Assembly (NCBI GenBank): GCA_003543235.1
Contig: DPJA01000039.1
Coordinates: forward strand, 196,582-260,581
Source: Lachnospiraceae bacterium
GTDB taxonomy: Bacteria; Bacillota; Clostridia; Lachnospirales; Anaerotignaceae
Reading direction: 5' to 3'
Length of the DNA stretch: 64,000 nt
The first letter of the stretch is position 1. Every line of letters starts with the position of its first letter. The position numbers were made by a program, and so were the translations under genes. This document shows positions 43,175 to 51,293 of the stretch, piece by piece. The notes beneath the pieces were generated by a model. It had not been told where the DNA came from. It made no database searches and worked only from the letters and a program-made list of their open reading frames with translations.

Positions 43175-44539
43175 TTACATTACAACTTCTAAATCTTTTT
43201 CATCACAATGGCTATCCTGATAATCCATAATAGCATTTGTAATTAATTCTGCCATACGAATTGCTCCTTTATACCCAACTAAAGGCATATAAGAATGTAT
43301 GTAGCGGTCTATAATAGGGAATCCCATTCTAACCAAAGGCACATCTTCTGCCCTTGCTATAGTTTTACCATGAGTTCCGCCAATAAGCAAGTCTACTTTT
43401 TCATTTTTCATCATTTGATGAAGTAAGAACAAGTCTGTATCTGCTTTTGCAACACAATCTGTTACTGCAAATTTTTCAAGTAATTCATTTGCTTTTTTCT
43501 CAAATGCAGCTCCAGGTGTTCCTGTTATCATATATTTTGGAATCATTCCCAGCTCAAGTACAAATGCTGCTATACCTAACACAGTATCTGGGTCACCAAA
43601 AATAGCTACCTTTTTACCATAGGTATATGGATGAATATCCAACATCATATCTACCAATTGGCCTCTTTCTTCCTCAATTTCAAAAGGAATTTCTTCCTTT
43701 GATAAATCCTGAAGTGCCATAATGAATTTATCAGTCATTTCAACTCCCATAGGAAGTGGCATTGCCTCATATTCAACTCCACATTTTTTACGAAGCACTT
43801 CTGCTGAAGGCTCTGAAGTTTGAAGTCCCAATGCAATAGTTTTTTTACAGTCGCCCAAACCTATAATGTCTGGTATCTGAGTTCCACCCTTTGGATACAT
43901 TTCAAACTTGCCTGTCATTGGTGTATCTAAAACACCACTGGTATCTGGAAGCATGGTATAGTCAACCTTCATTGCATTAAGAAGTCTTTTATACTCTCTC
44001 ATATCTCCTGGATTTACAAACCCTGGCATTAAGCAAATTTTTTCGTTAGACACGCCAGTCTTTTTGGAGAGATAATTGATAAAACCTGAAACCATATTTG
44101 TAAAGCCAGTTACGTGTGAGCCTTTGTAACTTGGTGTATTACAGTGTACCATATATTTGCCTTCAGGTACATCTATATCTATAATTAACGCATTTAAATC
44201 ATCACCAATTGTTTCAGAAAGGCAAGTTGTATGTACAGCAATGATGTCTGGCTTATATAAATCAAATATATTTTTAGCTGCTGTTTTTAAATTACTTCCG
44301 CCACCAAATACAGAAGCTCCTTCTGTAAATGAACTTGAAGATGCCATTGCTGGTTCTTTAAAATGTCTTGTTAAGAACATTCTGTGAAATGCACAACATC
44401 CCTGTGAACCATGACTGTGAGGTAAGCATTTATGCACACCCAAAGCAGCATACATAGCCCCTACAGGTTGACACGTCTTTGCCGGATTAATAGTTAACGC
44501 TTTTCTGTCAGCTACTTCTTTTGTTGTATAATTAAGCAT
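43175..44539 (-). CDS. nifK: Nitrogenase molybdenum-iron protein beta chain
   Basis: The 454-residue protein is the short clostridial form that lacks the N-terminal extension of Azotobacter NifK. P-cluster ligand segments are present: KTCQPVGAMYAALG, PHSHGSQGCCAFHR, and VHTTCLSETIGDDL. EGASVFGGGSNLK and MVHCNTPSYKGSHVTG are further conserved blocks. The ATG overlaps the nifD stop as TAATG, so the two chains should be made in equal amounts. A terminator-like hairpin follows. Confidence 0.97.
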   Translation of the reverse strand: MLNYTTKEVADRKALTINPAKTCQPVGAMYAALGVHKCLPHSHGSQGCCAFHRMFLTRHFKEPAMASSSSFTEGASVFGGGSNLKTAAKNIFDLYKPDIIAVHTTCLSETIGDDLNALIIDIDVPEGKYMVHCNTPSYKGSHVTGFTNMVSGFINYLSKKTGVSNEKICLMPGFVNPGDMREYKRLLNAMKVDYTMLPDTSGVLDTPMTGKFEMYPKGGTQIPDIIGLGDCKKTIALGLQTSEPSAEVLRKKCGVEYEAMPLPMGVEMTDKFIMALQDLSKEEIPFEIEEERGQLVDMMLDIHPYTYGKKVAIFGDPDTVLGIAAFVLELGMIPKYMITGTPGAAFEKKANELLEKFAVTDCVAKADTDLFLLHQMMKNEKVDLLIGGTHGKTIARAEDVPLVRMGFPIIDRYIHSYMPLVGYKGAIRMAELITNAIMDYQDSHCDEKDLEVVM

Positions 44540-46146
44540 TACTCCTCACCTCCTAATGAACCTTCTAAATTTGGTATCTGTTTCCAAGGTGCTCTTATAA
44601 GCCCCCATGCTGGTGTTGATAATCCCATAAGTATATCCTGACCAAACCTTACTGCACCTGAAAATGTTGAGTATGGTCCGCTGTAATCATAAGAATGTAA
44701 CTGTCTTGAAAGGAATCCACCCTTTTGAGCAACAAACTTATCTTTTATACCAGAAAAGAAAATATCTGGTTTCAAAATGTGCAAAAATTCTTCTGTTTCA
44801 AAATGGTTCAAATCGTCACAGATAATTGACCCTTCGTCCATTTCCTTAAACATACCCTCATAGTAGTTAAGGTTAACTCCTTTTTCTTTCAATGCTTCTT
44901 TTTGCTCGTCAGACAATAAAACTTTATAATATTTAGGGTCTTTTTCAACTGTTATGCTCTCAATATTTTTACTGTCAGCATCCATTTTAATGTCAGGAAT
45001 AACTTCTCGTCCTTCATAATCATCTCTATGAGCAAATTCATAGCCAGCAAGAACTGTGCTAATTCCAAAATCTTTTAAAAGTGTTTGGTAATGATGGGAC
45101 CTTGAACCTCCAACATATAAAGCGGCTGTTTTGCCTTTTAATTTGCTCTTTAAATACTGAACTTCATCAAATACATTAGCAATTTCATCTGAAATAACAT
45201 CCTCAATTCTGGCAGTTAATTCAGCATCGTTAAAATATTTTGCAATATTGCGTAAGGCTTCTACACTAGACTCTATGCCAATAAAGTTTACTTTAAGCCA
45301 ATCCATTCCATACTTAGTATACATCATATCTGCAACATAGTTAATAGATCTATGACATTGTACTAAGTTCAAATCTGCTAAATGGGAATTTTTCATATCA
45401 CGATAGCTACCGCCGCCTGTGAAAACTGATACAACCTCAATTCCACATCGTTTTAACAGTTTTTCTACTTCCCAACCATCGCCACCGATATTGTATTCAC
45501 CTAAGATATTAACACTAAATTTTTTCTTAGGTGCTCTATCTCCTGTTCCAATTATGTATTTTATAATCTGATTATTTGCAATATGATGTCCTGCTGACTG
45601 GCTTACACCTTTATATCCCTCACAGCTAAAGCCAATACACTTGATGCTGTATTCTTCTTCTGCCCATCTTGCAACTGCGTGTATATCATCTCCAATTAAA
45701 CCAACTGGGCAAGTTGAGCAAATAAAAATTGCTGTAGGATTAAAAATTGACATTGCCTCTGTAATAGCTTGCTTTAATTTCTTTTCACCACCAAATACAA
45801 TGTCAGGCTCTTGCATATCGGTAGAAAAACAATATTCTAAGTAAGAATCTGCCTGTTCTCCATCTCTTTCATCTGCAACCGCCTTGTGTCTTCTGGTTCC
45901 CCATGAATAATAAGCACAACCAATTGGTCCGTGTACTATGATTGCGGCATCTTTTATAGGACCGAGGACAACACCCTTACAGCCTGCAAAACAGCATCCT
46001 CTTTGAGTAATAATACCTGGAATTGTTCTGGTATTAGCTGTTACAACATCTGGGTCTTTTTCGCCTTTAGTAACTACATGGTCTTTTCTGTTTTTATATA
46101 CTCTTGCACTATATTGTTCTAACAGATGATCTCTTGCTGAACTCAT
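44539..46146 (-). CDS. nifD: Nitrogenase molybdenum-iron protein alpha chain
   Basis: The 535-residue protein is the catalytic subunit of Mo nitrogenase. P-cluster ligands are Cys51, Cys77 and Cys146 (GCCFAG, HGPIGCAYYSW, STCPVGLIGDD). FeMo-co ligands are Cys264 (LVQCHRSINY) and His484 (RQLHSYDY). The active-site pair Gln183 and His187 lies in VSQSAGHHIA. A charged insertion of about 50 residues near 375-440 is typical of clostridial NifD and explains its length. The residues point to the Mo form, not the V or Fe-only forms. Confidence 0.98.
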   Translation of the reverse strand: MSSARDHLLEQYSARVYKNRKDHVVTKGEKDPDVVTANTRTIPGIITQRGCCFAGCKGVVLGPIKDAAIIVHGPIGCAYYSWGTRRHKAVADERDGEQADSYLEYCFSTDMQEPDIVFGGEKKLKQAITEAMSIFNPTAIFICSTCPVGLIGDDIHAVARWAEEEYSIKCIGFSCEGYKGVSQSAGHHIANNQIIKYIIGTGDRAPKKKFSVNILGEYNIGGDGWEVEKLLKRCGIEVVSVFTGGGSYRDMKNSHLADLNLVQCHRSINYVADMMYTKYGMDWLKVNFIGIESSVEALRNIAKYFNDAELTARIEDVISDEIANVFDEVQYLKSKLKGKTAALYVGGSRSHHYQTLLKDFGISTVLAGYEFAHRDDYEGREVIPDIKMDADSKNIESITVEKDPKYYKVLLSDEQKEALKEKGVNLNYYEGMFKEMDEGSIICDDLNHFETEEFLHILKPDIFFSGIKDKFVAQKGGFLSRQLHSYDYSGPYSTFSGAVRFGQDILMGLSTPAWGLIRAPWKQIPNLEGSLGGEE

Positions 46147-46161
46147 ATCCTCACCTCCATT

Positions 46162-46551
46162 TTAATATGATTCTGAATCAATCTGTAATTCTCCATCTCT
46201 TATACGAATAGATTCTGCAACTGGTACCACAAAAATCTTTCCATCTCCAGGATTTCCTGTACAGTTTGCTTCTATAATTGTGTTTACAGCTTTTTCAACT
46301 TCATCATCAGGAACGATTACTGTAAAATATCTTTTTGGTATTAATCTTGAGCCTTCTGTAATATACTCACCAAGTGGTGAAATAGGAAGCTCTCCTTCCG
46401 ATAAAACAGTTTCAACTAAATTTGCATCAATAGCCTTTTTGCCTCTGCCCATAACTTTTCTACAGGTAAATGCAGGAAAGCCTGCTTCTGCCAATGCTTC
46501 TTTAGTTGCATTTACTCGGTTTAAACGAACCATTGCCATTACTTCCTTCAC
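46162..46551 (-). CDS. nifI2: PII-like nitrogenase regulator NifI2
   Basis: Read from a GTG at 46551, 8 bases after AGGAGG, the protein has 129 residues. A TTG two codons earlier is too close to that site. It has the GlnB/PII fold with an extended T-loop typical of NifI2 and the C-terminal TGNPGDGKIFVVPV motif. With NifI1 it forms a complex that binds and inactivates dinitrogenase when ammonium is available, and 2-oxoglutarate relieves this. The gene lies between nifI1 and nifD, as in archaeal and clostridial operons. Confidence 0.95.
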   Translation of the reverse strand: MKEVMAMVRLNRVNATKEALAEAGFPAFTCRKVMGRGKKAIDANLVETVLSEGELPISPLGEYITEGSRLIPKRYFTVIVPDDEVEKAVNTIIEANCTGNPGDGKIFVVPVAESIRIRDGELQIDSESY

Positions 46552-46563
46552 AAGCAACCCCTC

Positions 46564-46890
46564 CTATAATCCGACTTTTTTAGAACTTATTGTATATGCC
46601 TCATCAACAGGGCTGATAAAAATTCTACCATCTCCAAAATGTCCATTTTCACCTGTTCTGGCATACTTCATTATCATCTTTACAACATCATCTTTATCTT
46701 CATCATTTACTACCATTAACAACATTTCTTTAGGAATTTCATCATAGAAAACATCTCCAACTTTAATTCCTTTTTGTTTACCACGTCCGTAAACATCCAT
46801 TTTTGTTACTGCAGGATAGCCAGCAGATAACAATTCTGATAAAACTGTACCAACTTGATTTGGTCTAATAATTGCACGAATAAGTAACAT
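46564..46890 (-). CDS. nifI1: PII-like nitrogenase regulator NifI1
   Basis: The 108-residue GlnB-family protein has the opening MLLIRAIIRPNQVGTVLSEL, a short T-loop (RGKQKGIKVGDVFYDEIPKE) and the C-terminal GHFGDGRIFISPVDEAYTI ATP-binding segment. It is the partner of NifI2 in post-translational switch-off of nitrogenase. The gene sits 18 bases after nifH and 12 bases before nifI2. Confidence 0.95.
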   Translation of the reverse strand: MLLIRAIIRPNQVGTVLSELLSAGYPAVTKMDVYGRGKQKGIKVGDVFYDEIPKEMLLMVVNDEDKDDVVKMIMKYARTGENGHFGDGRIFISPVDEAYTISSKKVGL

Positions 46891-46908
46891 ATAAACGCCT
46901 CCTTTTAA

Positions 46909-47727
46909 TTAATCCATGAGTCCATGTTCCATCAAAATTGATTCTAATTTTTCAATTGACATAGGTGTTGGAACAACAAACATCTGATTTTCATCAATTT
47001 TTCTTGCAAGCTCTCTGTATTCATCTGCCTGAATTTCTTCTGGGCTAAAATCAATTACAGTCTTTTTATTAATTTCTGCTCTTTGTACTGCATTGTCACG
47101 TGGTACAAAATGAATCATTTGTGTGCCAAGCTCTTTTGCAACAGCCTGAACAAGCTCTGCTTCACCATCTACGTTTCTTGAATTACAGATAAGACCACCA
47201 AGTCTTACGCCACCAGTGTTTGCATATTTCATAATACCTTTTGCAATATTATTTGCAGCGTAAAGAGCCATCATTTCTCCTGAACATACTATGTAAATTT
47301 CCTTTGCCTTACCTTCACGTATTGGCATTGCAAAACCACCGCAAACAACGTCGCCAAGAACGTCATAAAATACATAATCAAGGTCCTCTTCATAAGCACC
47401 TAACTGTTCAAGTAAGTTAATAGAAGTGATAATACCACGTCCTGCACAACCTACACCAGGCTCTGGTCCGCCAGATTCAACACCTTTAATTCCGCCATAT
47501 CCTTCTTTAAGGATATAATCCAAATCAATGTCTTCGCCTTCTTCTCTTAAAGTATCAAGAACTGTTTTTTGTGCTAAGCCTCCTAAAACTAATCTTGTTG
47601 AATCTGCTTTTGGGTCGCAGCCAACAATCATAATTTTCTTACCCATCTCAGCTAATCCTGCTGTAAGGTTTTGTGTTGTAGTTGATTTACCAATTCCGCC
47701 TTTTCCATAGATAGCAACCTGTCTCAT
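46909..47727 (-). CDS. nifH: Nitrogenase iron protein
   Basis: The 272-residue ATPase reduces the MoFe protein and is also needed for cofactor assembly. The P-loop GKGGIGKST is at residues 8-16. The [4Fe-4S] ligands of the dimer are Cys94 (GVGCAGRG) and Cys129 (DVVCGGFAMP). Arg97, the residue ADP-ribosylated in some bacteria, is present, but no draT or draG gene is seen; control here is probably by NifI. An AAGGAGG site precedes the ATG. It is the first gene of the nif operon and has its own promoter and leader. Confidence 0.98.
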   Translation of the reverse strand: MRQVAIYGKGGIGKSTTTQNLTAGLAEMGKKIMIVGCDPKADSTRLVLGGLAQKTVLDTLREEGEDIDLDYILKEGYGGIKGVESGGPEPGVGCAGRGIITSINLLEQLGAYEEDLDYVFYDVLGDVVCGGFAMPIREGKAKEIYIVCSGEMMALYAANNIAKGIMKYANTGGVRLGGLICNSRNVDGEAELVQAVAKELGTQMIHFVPRDNAVQRAEINKKTVIDFSPEEIQADEYRELARKIDENQMFVVPTPMSIEKLESILMEHGLMD

Positions 47728-47811
47728 ATTGTCGTCCTCCTTATTAAATGGTTTAACATAAGTTTAGAATACCTACTAAGAATATCTCTCTATTTTCACA
47801 AAAGTTGTAAT

Positions 47812-47845
47812 AAAAAAAGCGTGAAAAATATTTATTTTCCAACGC
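47812..47845 (-). terminator. Intrinsic terminator in the nifH leader (possible attenuator)
   Basis: On the minus strand GCGTTGGAAAAT pairs with ATTTTTCACGC (one bulged base, 4-base loop) and seven T follow. It lies downstream of the proposed nifH promoter and 85 bases upstream of the ATG. It could be a plain modC terminator or an attenuator of the nif operon. Confidence 0.8.
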
Positions 47846-47878
47846 CCTTGTCGAGTGATATTCAATTACTGTAAGGTC

Positions 47879-47907
47879 ATTATATAAGAACCATACTTTG
47901 TTTACAA
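47879..47907 (-). promoter_or_regulatory. Candidate nifH promoter
   Basis: On the minus strand TTGTAA, exactly 17 bases, then TATAAT fits the vegetative sigma-A consensus. Transcription would begin near 47872, giving a leader of about 145 bases that contains the terminator hairpin. No -24/-12 (sigma-54) promoter was found. Confidence 0.65.
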
Positions 47908-47963
47908 TACTGCAACAATTACAAAAAACCCTAAAAAACAAACAACAATTTTCATAAATCGGT

Positions 47964-49004
47964 TCATTGACGAAGCAAAAACAGCTTATCTTCAGGTATT
48001 GAAATGTTTTTAATTTCCTTTTGTTTTGTGGTCTTAATCCATATATCCCTGTCAGAACCAGAACTGTTTCTTAAAATATAACTTGTGTGAAAAGGCAGTT
48101 GAGCCATTTCTACTATATCCACTTTCATAACATTATTCATTTCATGGTTTGTTTTATCTGTTTCATGTTGCAAACCAACTGGCACCTCAATCCTATTTTC
48201 TCGAATACCTACATATTCAATACAGTCTGTAACCTTTTCTTTTGTTTTTAGAATGATATTCCAGTCCAGTGCATTTATACAATAATCATTAATTTTTTTA
48301 ACTTTTGATATATTTTTACAGCCTGTAAGCTTGGCTGCTTGAACATACCGAGGATTATTAAATACATTTTCGGTGTCATCAAATGTCACTAGGTGACCTT
48401 TATCTATTACCACAAGCTTATCTGAAAGTCTATATATTTCATTTCGATTATGCGATACTATTATTACTTTCCCCTTGTAGTCAGCTAAAATTGCAGTCAT
48501 TTCTCTTTGTAGCTGCTCCTTTAAATAACCATCAAGTGCAGAAAATGGTTCATCCAACATAATAATGTCTGGTTCATAGGCTAAAATTCTTGCAAGGGCT
48601 ACCCTTTGCTGTTCACCTCCAGATAACTGGTTAGGATACCTGTTTTCCAAACCCTCAAGATGCAATTTTCTAATAAGTGAAGCTATTTTTTCATCTGATG
48701 GGTTTGTAATGCCAATATTTTTAGCCACTGTCATATTAGGAAACAAGGCATAATTTTGAAATAAATAGCCTGCTTTTCTTTTTTGCGGCAAAAGTTTAAT
48801 TTTTTCTTTAGAATCAAACAGCACTTTGCCATCTAACACAATACGCCCCTCATCAGGATTTTCAATTCCTGCAATACATTTTAACGTCATACTTTTTCCG
48901 CATCCACTTGCACCTAAAATGCCAATACGGTCATTGTCACTATTAAATTCCACTTCTAAATTGAATTTTCCAAGCTTTTTCTTAATATTTACTTCAAGTG
49001 ACAT
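47964..49004 (-). CDS. modC: Molybdate ABC transporter, ATP-binding protein
   Basis: The 346-residue protein has a complete ABC ATPase: Walker A GASGCGKS at residues 31-38, the Q-loop FQNYALF, the signature LSGGEQQRVALARIL and Walker B IIMLDEP. The C-terminal 120 residues hold a TOBE-type domain (molybdate binding). It follows modB by 3 bases. Together with modA and modB it would supply molybdenum for FeMo-co to the nif genes directly downstream. The nif leader promoter starts shortly after the modC stop. Confidence 0.94.
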   Translation of the reverse strand: MSLEVNIKKKLGKFNLEVEFNSDNDRIGILGASGCGKSMTLKCIAGIENPDEGRIVLDGKVLFDSKEKIKLLPQKRKAGYLFQNYALFPNMTVAKNIGITNPSDEKIASLIRKLHLEGLENRYPNQLSGGEQQRVALARILAYEPDIIMLDEPFSALDGYLKEQLQREMTAILADYKGKVIIVSHNRNEIYRLSDKLVVIDKGHLVTFDDTENVFNNPRYVQAAKLTGCKNISKVKKINDYCINALDWNIILKTKEKVTDCIEYVGIRENRIEVPVGLQHETDKTNHEMNNVMKVDIVEMAQLPFHTSYILRNSSGSDRDIWIKTTKQKEIKNISIPEDKLFLLRQ

Positions 49005-49007
49005 ACT

Positions 49008-49703
49008 CTACCACCTCCTGCTATACTTGGTTCCCTTTCCAGAAATTATATTTATGGCTAAAATTATAAAAAACGACAGTCCTACTATGACCAACACCCA
49101 AATGCCCGCTTTGTCATAATTTCCTGCCGCCGTTTCTGCTGCGATTGCTACCGCTATTGTTCTTGTTTTTCCTAATATATTTCCTGCAAGCATTGATGTA
49201 GCACCATATTCACCTAAAGCTCTGGCAAAAGCCAATACTGTTCCCGAAGCTATTCCTGGCGATGCTATGGGCATAATAATATGCCAAAATATATTAAATT
49301 CACTCATGCCAAGTGTTCTTCCCGCTTGTATAAGCGTAACATCTATCTGTTCAAACGCCGCTCTGCTATTACGATACATCAAAGGAAATGCAATTACTAC
49401 TGCTGCAATAACACAGCCTTGCCATGTCTGAACTATTTTAATATCAAACTCTGTATAAAGGTAATTTCCAAAAGGTCTTTTTAGGCTAAACAAAAGTAGC
49501 AATAAAAAACCCGCAACCGTTGGCGGTAAAACCAACGGCAGCGTAAATATTCCATCTAAAATTAATTTAATTTTACTATTTATATTCATAACTAATCTTG
49601 CTGCATATATTCCCCCAAAAAATGCGATTATAGTAGCCACCGCACCTGTCTTTAGAGAAATAAATAACGGACTCCAATTTAAGGTTTTCAGCACTTCCAT
49701 CAT
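49008..49703 (-). CDS. modB: Molybdate ABC transporter, permease
   Basis: The 231-residue membrane protein has about five transmembrane helices and the permease EAA loop near AFEQIDVTLIQAGRTLGMSE, followed by RALGEYGATSMLAGN. The conserved LPLVLPPTVAGFLLLLLF segment is typical of ModB. The gene lies between modA (25 bases) and modC (3 bases) in one operon. Confidence 0.95.
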   Translation of the reverse strand: MMEVLKTLNWSPLFISLKTGAVATIIAFFGGIYAARLVMNINSKIKLILDGIFTLPLVLPPTVAGFLLLLLFSLKRPFGNYLYTEFDIKIVQTWQGCVIAAVVIAFPLMYRNSRAAFEQIDVTLIQAGRTLGMSEFNIFWHIIMPIASPGIASGTVLAFARALGEYGATSMLAGNILGKTRTIAVAIAAETAAGNYDKAGIWVLVIVGLSFFIILAINIISGKGTKYSRRW

Positions 49704-49728
49704 TTATATCACCTAAATTCTATATATA

Positions 49729-50574
49729 CTATTCTTTATATGCCAAATATCCATATTTTTCAAATGTTGCTGTTGCTTCATCTGATTGCAAATATTCCAA
49801 AAATGCTTTTGCAACTGCAGTTTGGTCTGTGTCAGCTTCTTTATTCTTTACAAGGCCTACTGGATAAATTACTGGTGTTTTAAGACTTCCTTCTGGTGCA
49901 GTTGCTATTATTTCTATAGAATCTGGCATGGTTGCTGCATCGGTTGCATAAACAACGCCTACCTCATTGCTCTTTTCACTTACTGCCGTAAGAACTGCTG
50001 TAACATTTGCTCCTTCGTTAATTTCCATTGCCATAACTTTATCAGAAACACCTAGATTTTCAAATATTTCTCTTGCATATGCACCTACTGGAGCATCTTC
50101 TGCTGCAAGTGCCAAATTTTTTGCTTCAGTTATATTTTCAAAACCTGTTACTTTAGTTTCTGCACCCTTTGCTTTAATTAATACAACCTGATTTTCTAAA
50201 AGCTTTACATCTGTACCCTGTTCAATAAGTCCTTCTTCCTTTAGCTTATCCATTTGTTTCATTGCCGCAGACATAAATACATCACATTCTGCACCCTCTT
50301 CAATTTGAGTCTGTAATTTGCCTGAACTGTCTGCATTAAATAAAATCGTAACTTCAGGGTGTTGCTTTTTATATTCTTCCTGAATTTCATTCATAGCATT
50401 ACTTAAACTTGCTGCTATAAATACATTTAGTGTAGATTCTTTTACTTCAGCTTCTTTTGTTGTAGCTTCTTTTGTTTCCGTTTCTTTTGTTGCAGTTGCT
50501 TTTGATGCACATCCTGTTGCCCACACAACTAAACTAAAACACAATAACATAAGTACTAACATTTTTCTTTTCAT
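49729..50574 (-). CDS. modA: Molybdate-binding lipoprotein
   Basis: The 281-residue protein is read from the ATG at 50574 behind a GGGGG site. It has a lipoprotein signal (MKRKMLVLMLLCFSLVVW) with the lipobox ATGC. A short Lys/Glu/Thr-rich linker contains repeats of KE(A/T)(T/E). The ModA fold follows, with VFIAASLSNAMNEI as the first oxyanion-binding loop, FNADSSGKLQTQIEEGAECDVFMSA, and VVYATDA. It delivers molybdate (or tungstate) to ModBC. It is the first gene of modABC. Confidence 0.95.
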   Translation of the reverse strand: MKRKMLVLMLLCFSLVVWATGCASKATATKETETKEATTKEAEVKESTLNVFIAASLSNAMNEIQEEYKKQHPEVTILFNADSSGKLQTQIEEGAECDVFMSAAMKQMDKLKEEGLIEQGTDVKLLENQVVLIKAKGAETKVTGFENITEAKNLALAAEDAPVGAYAREIFENLGVSDKVMAMEINEGANVTAVLTAVSEKSNEVGVVYATDAATMPDSIEIIATAPEGSLKTPVIYPVGLVKNKEADTDQTAVAKAFLEYLQSDEATATFEKYGYLAYKE

Positions 50575-50802
50575 AATAGAACCCCCTTTTTTTAATGGTA
50601 CAGTAATTAGCATAATCTGCTGAGTTTATGTATTTCCCCTTAATGTTACATAAATTTTACAACCATTGCTATACACATATTTGTACATTTTTATATGCCT
50701 TATTCTTTTTTCATTGTTAATACTTACTATATCTTAATTTTCGTCATTGTTCACTTTTTAAGCTTGCTTTGTAAGTAATTTCAGAAAACCAAACACAACA
50801 AA

Positions 50803-50834
50803 AAGCCCCAAAAACATTAAGTTTTCAGGGCTTT
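50803..50834 (-). terminator. Terminator after ppnP
   Basis: AAGCCCTGAAAAC and GTTTTTGGGGCTT pair on the minus strand with a 5-base loop, followed by TTTGTTG. Confidence 0.8.
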
Positions 50835-50867
50835 TATATAAATAAATACCACGTAACTACTTTCCTT

Positions 50868-51185
50868 TTACTCTTCTATGTAGGAACAGCAATAGTCCGC
50901 TGGTTCGTCTGCAGAAACTTTGAACTTACTATTAGAAGGTACGTCAAAGGCGTGTCCCTCTTCATATAATACCCATGTTTCACTGTCTGGAAGCAAAACA
51001 TTCAATTTTCCTGCCAATATTTCCATATGTTCTTTCGCCGCTGTTCCAAACTCATATTCACCAGGTAAAATAATTCCAAGGGTTTTTTTTGAACCATCTT
51101 CCATAATAAGCGTACGGCTAGTTACATTTCCTCCATAATAAACATTTGCTTTCTTTACAATAGTTACATTTTTAATTTCGTCCAT
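50868..51185 (-). CDS. ppnP: Pyrimidine/purine nucleoside phosphorylase (PpnP, DUF1255)
   Basis: The 105-residue cupin-fold protein has the family opening (NVTIVKKANVYYGGNVTSRT), the GIILPGEYEFGTAAKEHMEI strand pair and SETWVLYEEGHAFDVPSNSKF. Members phosphorolyse several nucleosides. The ATG follows a CTGGAGG site. The gene is single and ends in a terminator. The C-terminal YCCSYIEE is well conserved. Confidence 0.9.
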   Translation of the reverse strand: MDEIKNVTIVKKANVYYGGNVTSRTLIMEDGSKKTLGIILPGEYEFGTAAKEHMEILAGKLNVLLPDSETWVLYEEGHAFDVPSNSKFKVSADEPADYCCSYIEE

Positions 51186-51293
51186 TTTTATGCCTCCAGT
51201 ATATAGTTTTCTTTTTTATTATAGTAAATAGTAAGCTATTCTGTCTACTGTATTTTACATTACTATCATTATTTCATGGAATTAGTGCTTAAA

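Noticed and set aside
44140..44160. ATGGTACAC within nifK as the other end of the subtilase insertion
   Set aside because: The match to the subtilase break point is short and lies in well-conserved nifK coding sequence, so it is chance.
47728..47880. ANTAR-type dual hairpins in the nifH leader
   Set aside because: No pair of hairpins with six-base loops of the expected form could be built; only the terminator hairpin is clear.
47728..47963. A sigma-54 (-24/-12) promoter or NifA site ahead of nifH
   Set aside because: No TGGCAC-N5-TTGC pattern or NifA-type upstream site was seen; a sigma-A-like promoter is present.
34852..50574. A vanadium or Fe-only nitrogenase
   Set aside because: NifD carries Mo-type cofactor residues, there is no small delta subunit gene, and modABC is adjacent; only the AnfO-like gene hints otherwise.
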